From Streptomyces africanus (GTDB lineage Bacteria; Actinomycetota; Actinomycetes; Streptomycetales; Streptomycetaceae): a stretch of DNA of 64,000 nucleotides. Both the position numbers and the translations under genes were made by a program. Below, piece after piece: positions 1-8,524 of this stretch (positions are counted from its first letter, which is position 1; the number at the start of each line of letters is the position of its first letter). The DNA is taken from NCBI RefSeq assembly GCF_002150735.1, contig NZ_MUKA01000075.1:51918-115917 (forward strand), written 5' to 3'. Under the pieces are notes generated by a model, which worked only from the letters and a program-made list of their open reading frames with translations, made no database searches and was not told the origin of the DNA.

Positions 1-1
1 C

Positions 2-859
2 TCCTTCACCCGCGCCGCCGCCCTGCTCGGCCTCTCGCAGCCGGCCGTCACCTCGCAGATCCGCACGCTGGAACGGCAGCTGGGCCGCCCCCTGTTCCTG
101 CGGCAGGCCCGCGGCGTGACCCCGACCAGCATCGGTGACGAGCTCGCCCACAAGGCGGCCCCTCATCTCGACGCCTTGGTGGAGATAGCCGAGACCGGCC
201 TCGACGACGACTCCTCCTTACGGACGCTGCACCTCGCCGGACCCCCGGAGTTCACCGCCGAACGAGCCCTGCCCGCCCTCACGGAGCTGACCGGAGAGGA
301 CGGCCAGGGCTTCGCTCTGCGCGCCTCCTTCGGGAACGCCGAGGAAACGCTGGAAGGGCTTTCCGCCGGGCATCATGATCTGGCCATCAGCACAGCCCGT
401 CCGCGCGGTGCCCTGCTCACGGCGACTGCGCTCTGCGACGAGGAGCACGTCCTCGTCGCCGCCCCGCGCTGGGCCGAACAGATCGGTGCCGGGCAGCCGG
501 ACCGCAAGCCGGAGCCGGCCCTGGCGCAGGTGCCCGTGGTGGAGGTGCACGAGTCGCTGCCCTTCGTCTCCCGCTACTGGGCCTCCGTCTTCGACTCGCG
601 CCCGGCCGCCCCGGGCACCGTCGTCGTCCCGGACCTGCGTGCGGTACTGGCGTGCGCGGTCGCGGGCGCGGGCCTGGCGGTGCTGCCCCGCTATCTGTGC
701 GCGGCCGCGTTGGAGCGGGGTGACGTCGTCGCCCTGCACGAGCCGGCGGTGCCACCGCTGCGCACGTACTTCCTGGTCGTGCGCACCGGGACGCTCGCGA
801 TGCCCCATATCGCGCGGGCCCACGAGTGGTTGCAGCGCGCGGCGGCCGACTGGTGCTGA
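2..859 (+). CDS. LysR-family transcriptional regulator (5' end outside the window)
   Basis: The reading frame is open from base 2, so the true start lies upstream of the window. The first visible residues are the second half of a LysR winged helix-turn-helix (LSQPAVTSQIRTLERQLG, then PLFLR), which precedes the first internal methionine-type codon. The rest is a periplasmic-binding-like effector domain ending at a TGA at 857-859. LysR proteins bind DNA as tetramers and respond to a small-molecule ligand. The target is usually a divergent neighbour, which would lie outside the window here. Ligand and regulon cannot be deduced. The family call is firm. Confidence 0.9.
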   Translation, partial: SFTRAAALLGLSQPAVTSQIRTLERQLGRPLFLRQARGVTPTSIGDELAHKAAPHLDALVEIAETGLDDDSSLRTLHLAGPPEFTAERALPALTELTGEDGQGFALRASFGNAEETLEGLSAGHHDLAISTARPRGALLTATALCDEEHVLVAAPRWAEQIGAGQPDRKPEPALAQVPVVEVHESLPFVSRYWASVFDSRPAAPGTVVVPDLRAVLACAVAGAGLAVLPRYLCAAALERGDVVALHEPAVPPLRTYFLVVRTGTLAMPHIARAHEWLQRAAADWC

Positions 860-956
860 GGCGGCGCCCGAGGGCGGATGCCGGGTTGCGCGGCGCGTAT
901 GACGGCTGCCCGGGCAGGGCTTCACTCTGGGAGCTCGGCCGGTTACCTTTCGCGAT

Positions 957-970
957 GTTTCACGTGGAAC
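957..970. promoter_or_regulatory. Degenerate parS-like site
   Basis: GTTTCACGTGGAAC differs from the perfect ParB site at one base (A to G in the right half). It lies between the LysR gene and the NUDIX start. It may be a weak ParB site or a decayed one. Confidence 0.5.
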
Positions 971-991
971 CAGCGGGGCCACATTTCACCC

Positions 992-1474
992 ATGACCGTC
1001 CGACCCGTGGTCAAGCGCACCGCCCGTGCCGTTCTGCTGGACGGGGACGACCTGATCCTGATCAAGCGCACCAAGCCGGGCATGGATCCCTACTGGCTCA
1101 CTCCCGGCGGCGGGGTAGAGCCCGACGACTCGACCGTTGTCGACGCCCTGCACCGCGAGGTGTACGAGGAACTCGGCGCGAAGATCACCGACGTAGTGCC
1201 CTGCTTCGTGGACACCGTGGAGCACATCGGGGAGGACGGCGGCGCGACCGGTGTGAAGGTCCAGCACTTTTTCGTGTGCCGCCTGGAGTCCATGGATCCC
1301 TCCCTCCGCCACGGCCCCGAGGTGGACGAACCCGTCGGCGAGTACGAGATCGTGCGCGTGCCCTTCACCCGGGTCGGCATCGCCTCGGTCCATCTCGTTC
1401 CGCTGTCGCTGCGGCACTACCTGGACGGCAACATCGAGGGCGTACGTGCCATGCACGCCCCCGACCTGGGCTGA
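992..1474 (+). CDS. NUDIX hydrolase
   Basis: A 160-residue protein with a single NUDIX domain. The metal-binding box is visible around residues 39-62 and ends in REVYEELGA; the first glutamate position of the textbook box is Ser. Such enzymes cleave nucleoside diphosphates linked to another moiety, with Mg2+. The start was placed at the ATG at 992 because the extension upstream (from 878) reads through the parS-like site and has no NUDIX character. No strong ribosome site precedes this ATG, so the start is moderately certain. The substrate cannot be predicted. It converges on the minus-strand flavohaemoglobin gene. Confidence 0.85.
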   Translation: MTVRPVVKRTARAVLLDGDDLILIKRTKPGMDPYWLTPGGGVEPDDSTVVDALHREVYEELGAKITDVVPCFVDTVEHIGEDGGATGVKVQHFFVCRLESMDPSLRHGPEVDEPVGEYEIVRVPFTRVGIASVHLVPLSLRHYLDGNIEGVRAMHAPDLG

Positions 1475-1486
1475 CACCGGCGGCGA

Positions 1487-3130
1487 TCAGGGCCCGGCCG
1501 CGACCAGTTCCTCTACGGAGTCGTGCCGTATGCGCTCGGACGGGATGCCGATGTCCCGCAGGGTGTCCACGCCGTTGCGGATCATCCCGGGCGGGCCCGA
1601 CAGATAGGCGTCGAACTCGTTCCACGGCCCGTAGGCGCGTACCGCGTCCGGAAGCTGCTGGTGTGCCAGCTGGTCGATGATCGCGCGGACCGAGAGCCAG
1701 GGGTGGCTCTGCTGGAGGCGCAGCATGGTGTCGATGTCGTACAGGTCATGGTCGGTGCGGGCCCCGTAGAAGACCTCGACCGGCCGGCGTTCCCCGTGCT
1801 CGGCGACGTCCTCGACCAGCGCCTTGATGGGCGCTATGCCGGTGCCGCCGCCCAGGCAGAGCAGCCCGCTGTCTGTGGTGTGGTCCACGGTCATGGAACC
1901 GGCGGGCGGGCCGAGCCGGACGATGTCACCGGGGCGGGCGCGGTGCACCAGAGCGTTGGAGACCCACCCCGCCGGGACGGCCTTCACGTGGAACGACAGC
2001 AGGCCGTCGGAGCGGGGTGCCGAGGCGAACGAGTAGTGCCGCCATATCCGGGGCCACCAGGGGGTCTCCAGGCTCGTGTACTGCCCGGCGAGGAAGGGGT
2101 AGGGCTGGTCGGGGCGGACGGTGACGACCGCGACGTCGGGGGTTCTGAGGTCGTGCGTGACGATCTCGGCGTACCACCATGCCGGGGCGCGCAGTTCGTC
2201 GGCGGCCGCCGCGTCGATCATGATCTGGGAGATCGTCGTGTACGTCCGGACCCAGGCCGCCTCCATCTCCGCGTTCCAGACCCCGGCGGCGTACTTGCTC
2301 AGCGCGGCGATCAGGCATTCGCCGACGGCCGGATAGTGCTCGGGCCGCGTCCCGTACTTCCGGTGGCCCCGGCCGAGGTTCTGCAGGTAGTCGACCAGGA
2401 CGTCGGTGTTGTCGATGTGCTCGGCGGCGGTGAGCAGTGCCCTGAGCAGCCGGTCCCGCTGGGTGTCCATCGCGGCCGGGAAGAGCGGGCGCAGGTCGGG
2501 GTGGCGAACGAAGAGCAGGGCGTAGAAGTACGAGGTGACCTTGTCGGCCACGGGCGTGACCTCTGCCATGGCGCGGCGAATGAGGATGGCGTCCGGGGAG
2601 GCCTGGTTGCCCGGGGCGGAGGCAGCCGGCTCCGAGGGCGACACCGGTGCGGGCCGCTGGGTGGGAACACGCTGCTCGGCGGGAGGAGCCGTGGCGGAGG
2701 CGAAGGACGCCGGAGGCGGCGTGCCCGTCGCGGGTGCGGGTCGTGGCGACGGGGCCTCGGGAGAGGGCGCGGACGGCGGTGCCGTGGGGGCGGGCCCGAG
2801 ATTCGCGTCCGGGGGCCCGTGCTCCTCGTCCGGCGCACCGGTACTCGCGCTGTCTGCCGTCGACGTGGGCGGGGCCGCCGTGCCGTCTGCCGGTGTTTCC
2901 GGGTCGGCCGCCTGCCGACCCACCGGGCGTATCACCGCCGGGCGACGGCCGTGGATTGTACCCGGGTCGTGGTCCGTGGTCCCGGACTCATGGTCCGTGG
3001 TCCCGGACTCGTTGTCCGGCGTGCCGGCGTCGTTGTCCGGCGTCGTCGTCGGCTTCTTGCGGGGCGTGAACCAGCCGCCCCCGCCGCCAGAAGTGCCGTT
3101 GTCGGCCGACGTGGTGGTCGGAGCGTCCAT
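1487..3130 (-). CDS. Flavohaemoglobin-like protein with a long disordered N-terminal extension
   Basis: A 547-residue protein. Residues 1-175 are low complexity (Pro, Thr, Ala, Asp) with a short repeat of Asp-Asn/His-Glu-Ser-Gly-Thr type. About 180-315 is a globin domain, with the likely proximal His in RPEHYPAVGE. This is followed by a ferredoxin-reductase-like FAD domain (WRHYSFASAP) and an NAD-binding domain (LGGGTGIAPIKALV). Flavohaemoglobins use NAD(P)H to convert nitric oxide to nitrate or to reduce haem-bound oxygen. The ATG at 3130 was preferred over upstream starts because a GAGGCGAGG stretch precedes it. The N-terminal extension is much longer than in classical Hmp proteins (about 400 residues). 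Confidence 0.85.
   Translation of the reverse strand: MDAPTTTSADNGTSGGGGGWFTPRKKPTTTPDNDAGTPDNESGTTDHESGTTDHDPGTIHGRRPAVIRPVGRQAADPETPADGTAAPPTSTADSASTGAPDEEHGPPDANLGPAPTAPPSAPSPEAPSPRPAPATGTPPPASFASATAPPAEQRVPTQRPAPVSPSEPAASAPGNQASPDAILIRRAMAEVTPVADKVTSYFYALLFVRHPDLRPLFPAAMDTQRDRLLRALLTAAEHIDNTDVLVDYLQNLGRGHRKYGTRPEHYPAVGECLIAALSKYAAGVWNAEMEAAWVRTYTTISQIMIDAAAADELRAPAWWYAEIVTHDLRTPDVAVVTVRPDQPYPFLAGQYTSLETPWWPRIWRHYSFASAPRSDGLLSFHVKAVPAGWVSNALVHRARPGDIVRLGPPAGSMTVDHTTDSGLLCLGGGTGIAPIKALVEDVAEHGERRPVEVFYGARTDHDLYDIDTMLRLQQSHPWLSVRAIIDQLAHQQLPDAVRAYGPWNEFDAYLSGPPGMIRNGVDTLRDIGIPSERIRHDSVEELVAAGP
2970..3052. repeat. About 21-bp tandem repeats inside the flavohaemoglobin extension
   Basis: Two nearly identical 21-bp units (2970-2990 and 2991-3011) are followed by two diverged units up to about 3052. 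They encode the repeated acidic Ser/Thr/Gly segment of the N-terminal extension. A unit that is a multiple of three keeps the frame, so the copy number could vary between strains. Confidence 0.75.
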
Positions 3131-3687
3131 GGTGTGCCTCGCCTCGAGCATCTTTCGGTCGGTCTGCGCACTTCCCGAGTCGGAAGGTGCCTGCTTTCCC
3201 CCGTGGACGGACGGCGTTCCCATCCGGTGTCGCGGCCAATGAGGCCACATTCAACCCGTGTCCCAGTTCTGTACGGACAAGTAAGGCAAGAGTGTGACAT
3301 TGGCCGCAGTACTCCCAGCTGAGCTTCCCACTCGCCTGGGGCGGTTCAGTCGCATCACCGGAAAAGCGTGTTTTCGATCTCTCCGTCCCGTTAGGCTGCA
3401 TTGCCCTGTACGCGGCCCACCCAGAACGGGTCACCCGCCCCGAACGTGAACCGGAGTCGACCCTACCGGCCACCGCTGTGCACACAAGTCCCCCCTTGCC
3501 CCGTCACGAATGAGGGCACAGCGCGAATCATCAGCGCGGTCCACCACCGGGTGACGCGCTTGTGTTTCACGTGAAACGTCCAGCGTCTGTCCGCACTCTG
3601 TGCAGTGGGCTACAACTGGCCAAAAGCTCGTATGCGTCCTGGGAAAGAGGTGGACGTCAGGGGCTCCGGTCGGACAGCCTGACCTGC
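3131..3687. other. Intergenic region between divergent flavohaemoglobin and GNAT genes
   Basis: No convincing gene was found in about 557 bp. Apparent reading frames here are extensions of the two flanking genes. The region holds one perfect parS at 3564-3577 and presumably both promoters. No clear sigma-70-type hexamer pair was identified. Confidence 0.6.
3564..3577. promoter_or_regulatory. parS (perfect)
   Basis: Exact palindrome GTTTCACGTGAAAC, the Streptomyces ParB binding site, located in an intergenic region. Confidence 0.93.
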
Positions 3688-4554
3688 GTGCCGACTCCTT
3701 CCCTTGCCTCTTTGCCCATCCGCCGTCTGACGCTCCGCGATCTCGCCGCCTGCGCCGACTTGTCCGAGGACCGGGGGTGGCCACGGGAGGAGCACAAGTG
3801 GGGCTTCCTCCTCACGGCCGGGAAGGGCTACGGCATCGACGACCCCGGCGGCGGCCTTGTCAGCGCCTGCGTCGTCACCGAGTACGGACCGCAGGAGCGC
3901 CCCGCTCTCGCGGCGATCGGCATGGTCCTCGTCGCCGCACAGCACTCCCGACAGGGCGTGGGACGCCGGCTGATGCGCCACGTCGTCTCCGAGATGGGCA
4001 CCACGCCCCTCACCCTGCATGCGACGCCGTACGGCCGGCCCCTCTACGAGGAACTCGGCTTCAAGGTCACCGGGCGGGCGGAGATGGTGTGCGGGCGTTT
4101 CACTCCTGACGGGCCCCAGCCGACGGTCGCCACCCGTGCCGCGACCGCCGAGGACCTCTCCGCGATCCTCCGGCTCGACGAGCAGGCGTTCGGGACTGAC
4201 CGCACTCACATCATCACCCGGCTGCCGGCCTTCGCCGACCAGTTGCGCGTGGCGGAGGAGGACGGGCGGATCATCGGATACGCGTCCGCCTGGCCGAACA
4301 TGGACACTCATGTCGTCGGTCCGCTCATCGCGCGTGACACGTCGGTGGCCCAGGCCCTCATCACCTCCCTCGCCGCCCACACCGACCGCCCCCTGCGCAC
4401 CGACATCGACGTACGGCACACAGAGCTGCTCGCCTGGGTCAAGGGGCGCGGTCTGGCGTCCGTTGCCTTCAACTCGGTGATGACCTACGGGATCACCGAG
4501 CTGCCCGGGGACTGGAGCCGTCGCTTCGCCCCGGTCACGGTCGCGGCGGGCTGA
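3688..4554 (+). CDS. Two-domain GNAT-family N-acetyltransferase
   Basis: A 288-residue protein with two tandem GNAT folds. The N-terminal domain has the acetyl-CoA loop (QHSRQGVGRRLM, about residues 85-96) and ends in LYEELGF. The C-terminal domain begins near VATRAATAEDL and lacks an obvious Q/RxxGxG/A loop, so it is probably structural. The GTG at 3688 was chosen because the upstream extension begins inside a parS and is not GNAT-like; ribosome-site support is weak. The substrate is unknown. A hairpin follows the stop. Confidence 0.85.
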   Translation: MPTPSLASLPIRRLTLRDLAACADLSEDRGWPREEHKWGFLLTAGKGYGIDDPGGGLVSACVVTEYGPQERPALAAIGMVLVAAQHSRQGVGRRLMRHVVSEMGTTPLTLHATPYGRPLYEELGFKVTGRAEMVCGRFTPDGPQPTVATRAATAEDLSAILRLDEQAFGTDRTHIITRLPAFADQLRVAEEDGRIIGYASAWPNMDTHVVGPLIARDTSVAQALITSLAAHTDRPLRTDIDVRHTELLAWVKGRGLASVAFNSVMTYGITELPGDWSRRFAPVTVAAG

Positions 4555-4573
4555 GCCACCCCGAAACGACAGG

Positions 4574-4601
4574 GCCGGCTCCCCAGGATCGGGGAACCGG
4601 C
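4574..4601. terminator. Bidirectional hairpin terminator
   Basis: Arms 4574-4584 and 4591-4601 form an 11-bp stem with one mismatch and a 6-nt loop. It lies between the GNAT gene (plus) and the MFS gene (minus), so it could serve both. There is no T-tract, as is common in Streptomyces. Confidence 0.65.
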
Positions 4602-4624
4602 GTCGTCTCGCTGAGGGAGCCCGG

Positions 4625-4693
4625 TCAGGCGAGGGCCTCCGCGGCGGCCGCGGCGAAGGCGTGGTCCTGCTCCGGGTCGGGGGATGGCGGTGA
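4625..4693 (-). pseudogene. Possible remnant of a gene 3' end downstream of the MFS gene
   Basis: On the minus strand, just after the MFS stop and before the terminator, a stretch reads PDPEQDHAFAAAAAEALA followed by TGA, with GC-rich third positions like a normal C-terminus. No start or full domain remains. It may be the tail of a second gene of an MFS operon that was deleted. The stretch is too short to identify a family. Confidence 0.3.
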
Positions 4694-4712
4694 GCCTGGT
4701 GGGCCCGGTGGC

Positions 4713-5921
4713 TCAGTGGTGGACGGCGGTCCGCTGCTCGGTCGGCGCGGATCCCGTGACGACGGTGCTGGGGGCATCCGCACGGCGTTCCAGGGCGGCC
4801 GAGAGGAGGGCCAGGACCAGGGCTCCCGCGGCCAGGGCGGCGCCGACCCAGTTGGGGGCGGTGTAACCGAAGCCCGCCGCGATCACGAGCCCGCCGAGCC
4901 AGGCGGACAGCGCGTTGCCGAGGTTGAAGGCGCCGATGTTCACGGCGGAGGCAAGCGTGGGGGCGCCGTGTGCCTGGTCGAGGACCCGCTTCTGGAGCGG
5001 CGGGACGGTGGCGAAGCCCAGGGCGCCGATCAGGGCGATCGTGACGGCCGACAGCAGCTTGTCGTGCGCGGTGAGCGTGAACAGCGCCAGGACGACGGCC
5101 AGGGCACCCAGGGACACGTACAGCATGGGCATCAGGGCGCGATCGGCGAACTTGCCGCCCACGAGGTTGCCGCCGACCATGCCGAGGCCGAAGAGGACCA
5201 GCAGCCAGGTGACGGAGCCGTCGGCGAAGCCCGCCGTGTGGGTCATCATCGGGGCGATGTAGGTGATGGCCGCGAAGACGCCGCCGAAGCCGAGGACGGT
5301 CATCGCCATCGCGAGCAGCACCTGCACGTTCTTGAACGCGGCGAGCTCGTGTCGCAGGCGCACGCCCTCCGGCTTGGGCATGTCGGGGACGAGCCGGGCG
5401 ATGCCGGCCAGGCCGACGACGCCGAGAGCGGCGACGATGCCGAAGGTCACCCGCCAGCCGACGGACTGCCCGACGAGTGTGCCCAGCGGGACGCCGACGA
5501 CGTTGGCGACGGTCAGGCCGGTGAACATCATCGCGATGGCTCCGGCCTTCTTGTCCGGGGCGACGAGGTCGGCCGCGACGACCGAGCCGATGCCGAAGAA
5601 GGCACCGTGGGCCAGCGAGGCGACGATCCGGCCGATCAGCATGACGGAGAAGGCGGGAGCGAGTGCCGAGAGCAGGTTGCCGACGATGAACAGGCCCATG
5701 AGCAGCATCAGCATCCGCTTGCGCGGGACCTTGGTGCCCAGCACCGTCATCAGCGGGGCGCCGAACATGACACCGAGCGCGTAGCCGGTCACCAGGTACC
5801 CGGCGGTGGGAATGGTGACCCCGTACTCGCCCGCGACCTCGGGCAGCAAGCCCATGATCACGAACTCGGTCGTTCCGATCCCGAAGGCCCCGATCGCGAG
5901 GGCCAGAAGCGCGAGAGGCAT
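4713..5921 (-). CDS. MFS transporter, DHA1/AraJ-like drug exporter
   Basis: A 402-residue protein with about 12 hydrophobic segments. It begins MPLALLALAIGAFGIGTTEF, the hallmark first helix of the AraJ/chloramphenicol-resistance-like DHA1 exporters (GIGTTEFVIMG). Motif A-like residues follow helix 2 (TKVPRKR). The ATG at 5921 is preceded by a GGAAGG ribosome site about 12 nt upstream; the longer frame to 5993 would run into the divergent promoter. It is divergent from a MarR regulator, the usual arrangement for a ligand-inducible exporter. The exported compound is unknown. Confidence 0.88.
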   Translation of the reverse strand: MPLALLALAIGAFGIGTTEFVIMGLLPEVAGEYGVTIPTAGYLVTGYALGVMFGAPLMTVLGTKVPRKRMLMLLMGLFIVGNLLSALAPAFSVMLIGRIVASLAHGAFFGIGSVVAADLVAPDKKAGAIAMMFTGLTVANVVGVPLGTLVGQSVGWRVTFGIVAALGVVGLAGIARLVPDMPKPEGVRLRHELAAFKNVQVLLAMAMTVLGFGGVFAAITYIAPMMTHTAGFADGSVTWLLVLFGLGMVGGNLVGGKFADRALMPMLYVSLGALAVVLALFTLTAHDKLLSAVTIALIGALGFATVPPLQKRVLDQAHGAPTLASAVNIGAFNLGNALSAWLGGLVIAAGFGYTAPNWVGAALAAGALVLALLSAALERRADAPSTVVTGSAPTEQRTAVHH

Positions 5922-6064
5922 GGAGAGGTACACCTTCCCAAACGATTGCAGGAGCGCTTTGCGTGCGCCCACAATAGTTGCACACGCGGGCAATGGGCAA
6001 CCGCCGTCAATTGCAGCCCTGCTCTATCCTGGTTGTCAGCCGCTCCGGGACGGAGGAAACGCCA
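5922..6064. promoter_or_regulatory. Divergent MFS/MarR control region
   Basis: A 143-bp region rich in TTGC/GCAA half sites (for example TTGCACACGCGGGCAA at about 5978-5993 and GCAAT...ATTGC spanning about 5989-6017). These are candidates for the MarR operator. No single long palindrome dominates, so the operator position is tentative. Confidence 0.4.
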
Positions 6065-6529
6065 ATGACAGCGACGGACCCCGCGCTCACCGCTCTCGCC
6101 CAGAGCTGGTGCGCCCTCTCCCTGCTGCACGGGAGGATCGAGGCCCACATCGAGCGCGCCCTGCAGGCCAAGCACGACCTGAGCGCGCGTGAGTACTCCC
6201 TGCTCGATGTGCTCAGCCGGCAGCACGACGGGGACGGAGGGCATCTCCAGATGAAGCAGGTCGCCGACGCTGTCGTCCTCAGCCAGAGCGCCACCACGCG
6301 TCTGGTCACCCGGCTCGAGGACCGCGGACTCCTGGAGCGTTACCTCTGCCCCACCGACCGCCGGGGCATCTACACGAACGTCACCGAGGCGGGCCTCAAG
6401 CTGCTCGAAGAGGCCCGGCCGACCAACGACGCCGCCCTGCGTGAGGCTCTCGACGAGGCGGCGAAGAACCCCGAGCTGGCCCCGCTGGTCCACGTCGTGG
6501 AGACGCTGAAGGCTCCGGTGCCCGCCTGA
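6065..6529 (+). CDS. MarR-family transcriptional regulator
   Basis: A 154-residue winged-helix protein. The DNA-binding core is visible in KQVADAVVLSQSATTRLVTR (about residues 64-83), followed by the wing LEDRGLLERY and CPTDRRGIYTNVT. The ATG at 6065 follows a good GGAGG. MarR dimers typically repress an adjacent transporter until a phenolic or other ligand binds. The divergent MFS gene is the obvious target. Confidence 0.9.
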   Translation: MTATDPALTALAQSWCALSLLHGRIEAHIERALQAKHDLSAREYSLLDVLSRQHDGDGGHLQMKQVADAVVLSQSATTRLVTRLEDRGLLERYLCPTDRRGIYTNVTEAGLKLLEEARPTNDAALREALDEAAKNPELAPLVHVVETLKAPVPA

Positions 6530-6567
6530 GCCGGCCTCCTCCGGGCGTCTGTGCGTAGGGTGCGGTC

Positions 6568-7020
6568 ATGGGAGATCTTGAGATACGCCCCGCGACCTCC
6601 GACGACGTTCCCACGATCGTCGCCATGCTCGCGGACGACCCCCTGGGCGCCCAGCGCGAGTCACCTGACGACCTCACCCCGTACCTGACCGCGCTGGAAC
6701 GGCTCAGCGCCGACCCGAACCAGCGCCTGGTCGTGGCGGTCCGGGAAGGCCGCGTCGTCGGAACGCTCCAGCTCACGATCGTTCCCGGGTTGTCCCGACG
6801 CGGCGCGACCAGGTCGATCATCGAAGGCGTACGGGTCCATGCCGATGAGCGCGGCAGCGGCCTGGGGACACAGCTCATCGAGTGGGCGATCGACGAATCC
6901 CGTCGTCAGGGCTGCCAGTTGGTCCAGCTGACCTCCGACAAGACCCGCACTGACGCCCACCGCTTCTACGAGCGGCTCGGCTTCACGGCCTCTCACACGG
7001 GCTTCAAGCTCCCGTTGTGA
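6568..7020 (+). CDS. GNAT-family N-acetyltransferase
   Basis: A 150-residue single-domain GNAT protein. The acetyl-CoA-binding loop is DERGSGLGTQLI (about residues 92-103), and the C-terminal AHRFYERLGF is typical. The start ATG lies downstream of AGGG-type bases. It sits 38 bp after the marR stop on the same strand and may be co-transcribed. The substrate is not predictable. Its 3' end runs into a parS-centred palindrome. Confidence 0.88.
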   Translation: MGDLEIRPATSDDVPTIVAMLADDPLGAQRESPDDLTPYLTALERLSADPNQRLVVAVREGRVVGTLQLTIVPGLSRRGATRSIIEGVRVHADERGSGLGTQLIEWAIDESRRQGCQLVQLTSDKTRTDAHRFYERLGFTASHTGFKLPL

Positions 7021-7028
7021 CCGAATGC

Positions 7029-7068
7029 GAGTGGGCGCCCTGTTTCACGTGAAACAGGGCGCCCACTC
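7029..7068. terminator. 40-bp perfect palindrome, parS at its centre
   Basis: Every base from 7029 to 7068 pairs with its partner around 7048/7049. The central 14 bp (7042-7055) are a perfect parS. The palindrome lies between convergent genes, so it probably acts both as a bidirectional terminator hairpin in RNA and as a ParB site in DNA. Confidence 0.85.
7042..7055. promoter_or_regulatory. parS (perfect)
   Basis: Exact GTTTCACGTGAAAC at the centre of the 40-bp palindrome between two convergent genes. Confidence 0.95.
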
Positions 7069-7078
7069 ATGTCACCGC

Positions 7079-8464
7079 CTATCCGATGCCGCGCCACCCC
7101 TCGGAATCGACCCCACCCGGCACCGGAGCCGCCTCGTCGTACGGCTGCCGCGTGAACACGAACGAGCCGAGGTCCAGATGGCTCACGGACCCGTCCGGCC
7201 GCCGTACGGCCTTCAGCAGCTCACCCGCGTAGTAGCCCTCCAGCCCGGTCCAGGTACCGTCGCCGTTCGGACGGAACCGCGAGCGGCGCCCGTTTCCGGA
7301 CAGCGGCTCCAGCGAGGCGAGCCCGTCGGCCGTGAGCCGCAGGGCGAAGGCGTACGTCCCCCAGTACCACTGCCCCGTCAGCTCCAGCATCGACGGGTCG
7401 ACGTCACGCAGTGGCCTCCACGGAGCGGGGATGCGCGGCTCCGACTCGGCGACGATACGGACGAGATCGGCGCAGACACCGGACACCAGAGGGCCCGAGG
7501 TGCAGTTGGCCAGCACGACCGCCGCCACGTCGTCCTCCACGCTGATGCTCACACTCGCCAGGAACCCCGGCAGGGATCCGCTGTGCCCCACGAGCAGCCG
7601 GCCGTGGCGGCTCTGCACCTGCAGGCCGAGGCCGTAGGCGTCACCGGAGATCACGTCCGCGGCTTCCGCCGGCGCCGCCGGAGTCCGCATCTCCCGCAGG
7701 GTCTCGGCGCTCAGCACCCTCTCGTCCCCCTTCATCAGGAAGGCGGCGAACCGCGCCAGGTCTGCCGTGGTCGACCAGAGTTGACCGGCGGGTGCCATGC
7801 GGCCGAGGTCCTCGGCGGGCTCAGGCAACAACACATCGGCCCAGGGGTGCACGGCCCAGCCACCCGCGTGCGGGGCCTCGGGTCGCACACCGGTCCGGTT
7901 AAGACCCAGTGGTTCGAGCACTTCACGCCGTAGTGCCTCCCCCCAGGAGGTCCCCCGCAGCTCCTCCACGAGCGCGCCCAGCAGCGTGTAGCCGGGGTTC
8001 GAGTAGTGGTGCCGTCGGCCGACGGGGTGCAGAAGAGGCTGCTCGCCGAGCACGTCGGACAGTTCCGGCCGCAGGGAGCCGGACGTGCGCTCCCACCACG
8101 GCCCGGGCGACTCGGCCGCCAACCCGCCCGTGTGGGCGAGCAGATCGGCGATCGTGGCCTCCCCCGCGCCGGTTCCCGGTACGTACTTCTCCAGCGGGTC
8201 CCCGAGCCCGAGCAGCCCCTCGTCCCGCAGACGCATCACGAGAACGGCGGTGAAGGTCTTGGTGATCGAGCCGATGCGGTACTGGACGTGCTCGTCGGGC
8301 TCTTCGCCCTCCACCGACGTCCGGGCGCCGTGCCACACCGCCCGCCCGTCCCGGACGACGGCCGCGACCAGCGACGGCGCCCGCCCCTCGGCCTGTGCCA
8401 CGGCGATCCGGTGCAGCAGCGCACGGCTCGTTGCGGGAAGCAGCTCTTCCTGAGGTGTCGTCAT
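7079..8464 (-). CDS. Serine hydrolase of the beta-lactamase/class C PBP family
   Basis: A 461-residue protein. The Ser-x-x-Lys nucleophile motif is SITK (about residue 67), the Tyr-x-Asn motif is YSN in HHYSNPGYTLL, and the third motif is HSG in VGHSGSLPGF. No signal peptide is evident, so it is probably cytoplasmic. Such proteins are esterases, D-aminopeptidases or DD-peptidase relatives rather than true resistance enzymes. It starts at the ATG at 8464 and converges on the GNAT gene. The substrate is unknown. Confidence 0.87.
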   Translation of the reverse strand: MTTPQEELLPATSRALLHRIAVAQAEGRAPSLVAAVVRDGRAVWHGARTSVEGEEPDEHVQYRIGSITKTFTAVLVMRLRDEGLLGLGDPLEKYVPGTGAGEATIADLLAHTGGLAAESPGPWWERTSGSLRPELSDVLGEQPLLHPVGRRHHYSNPGYTLLGALVEELRGTSWGEALRREVLEPLGLNRTGVRPEAPHAGGWAVHPWADVLLPEPAEDLGRMAPAGQLWSTTADLARFAAFLMKGDERVLSAETLREMRTPAAPAEAADVISGDAYGLGLQVQSRHGRLLVGHSGSLPGFLASVSISVEDDVAAVVLANCTSGPLVSGVCADLVRIVAESEPRIPAPWRPLRDVDPSMLELTGQWYWGTYAFALRLTADGLASLEPLSGNGRRSRFRPNGDGTWTGLEGYYAGELLKAVRRPDGSVSHLDLGSFVFTRQPYDEAAPVPGGVDSEGWRGIG

Positions 8465-8524
8465 GGCCCCAGTCCATCCTGGTCCGGCCCGGCGAGTCGA
8501 CCATATTTCGCCGTCAGTACCGGA

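Noticed and set aside
1523..3322. Long plus-strand frame (about 600 codons) opposite the flavohaemoglobin gene
   Set aside because: It is antisense to a clear globin/reductase gene. Its composition (Val, Gly, Arg, Asp) is that of a GC-rich shadow frame with no domain.
7079..8464. True beta-lactamase resistance gene
   Set aside because: It has the serine-hydrolase motifs but no signal peptide, and the length and context fit an esterase or peptidase relative.
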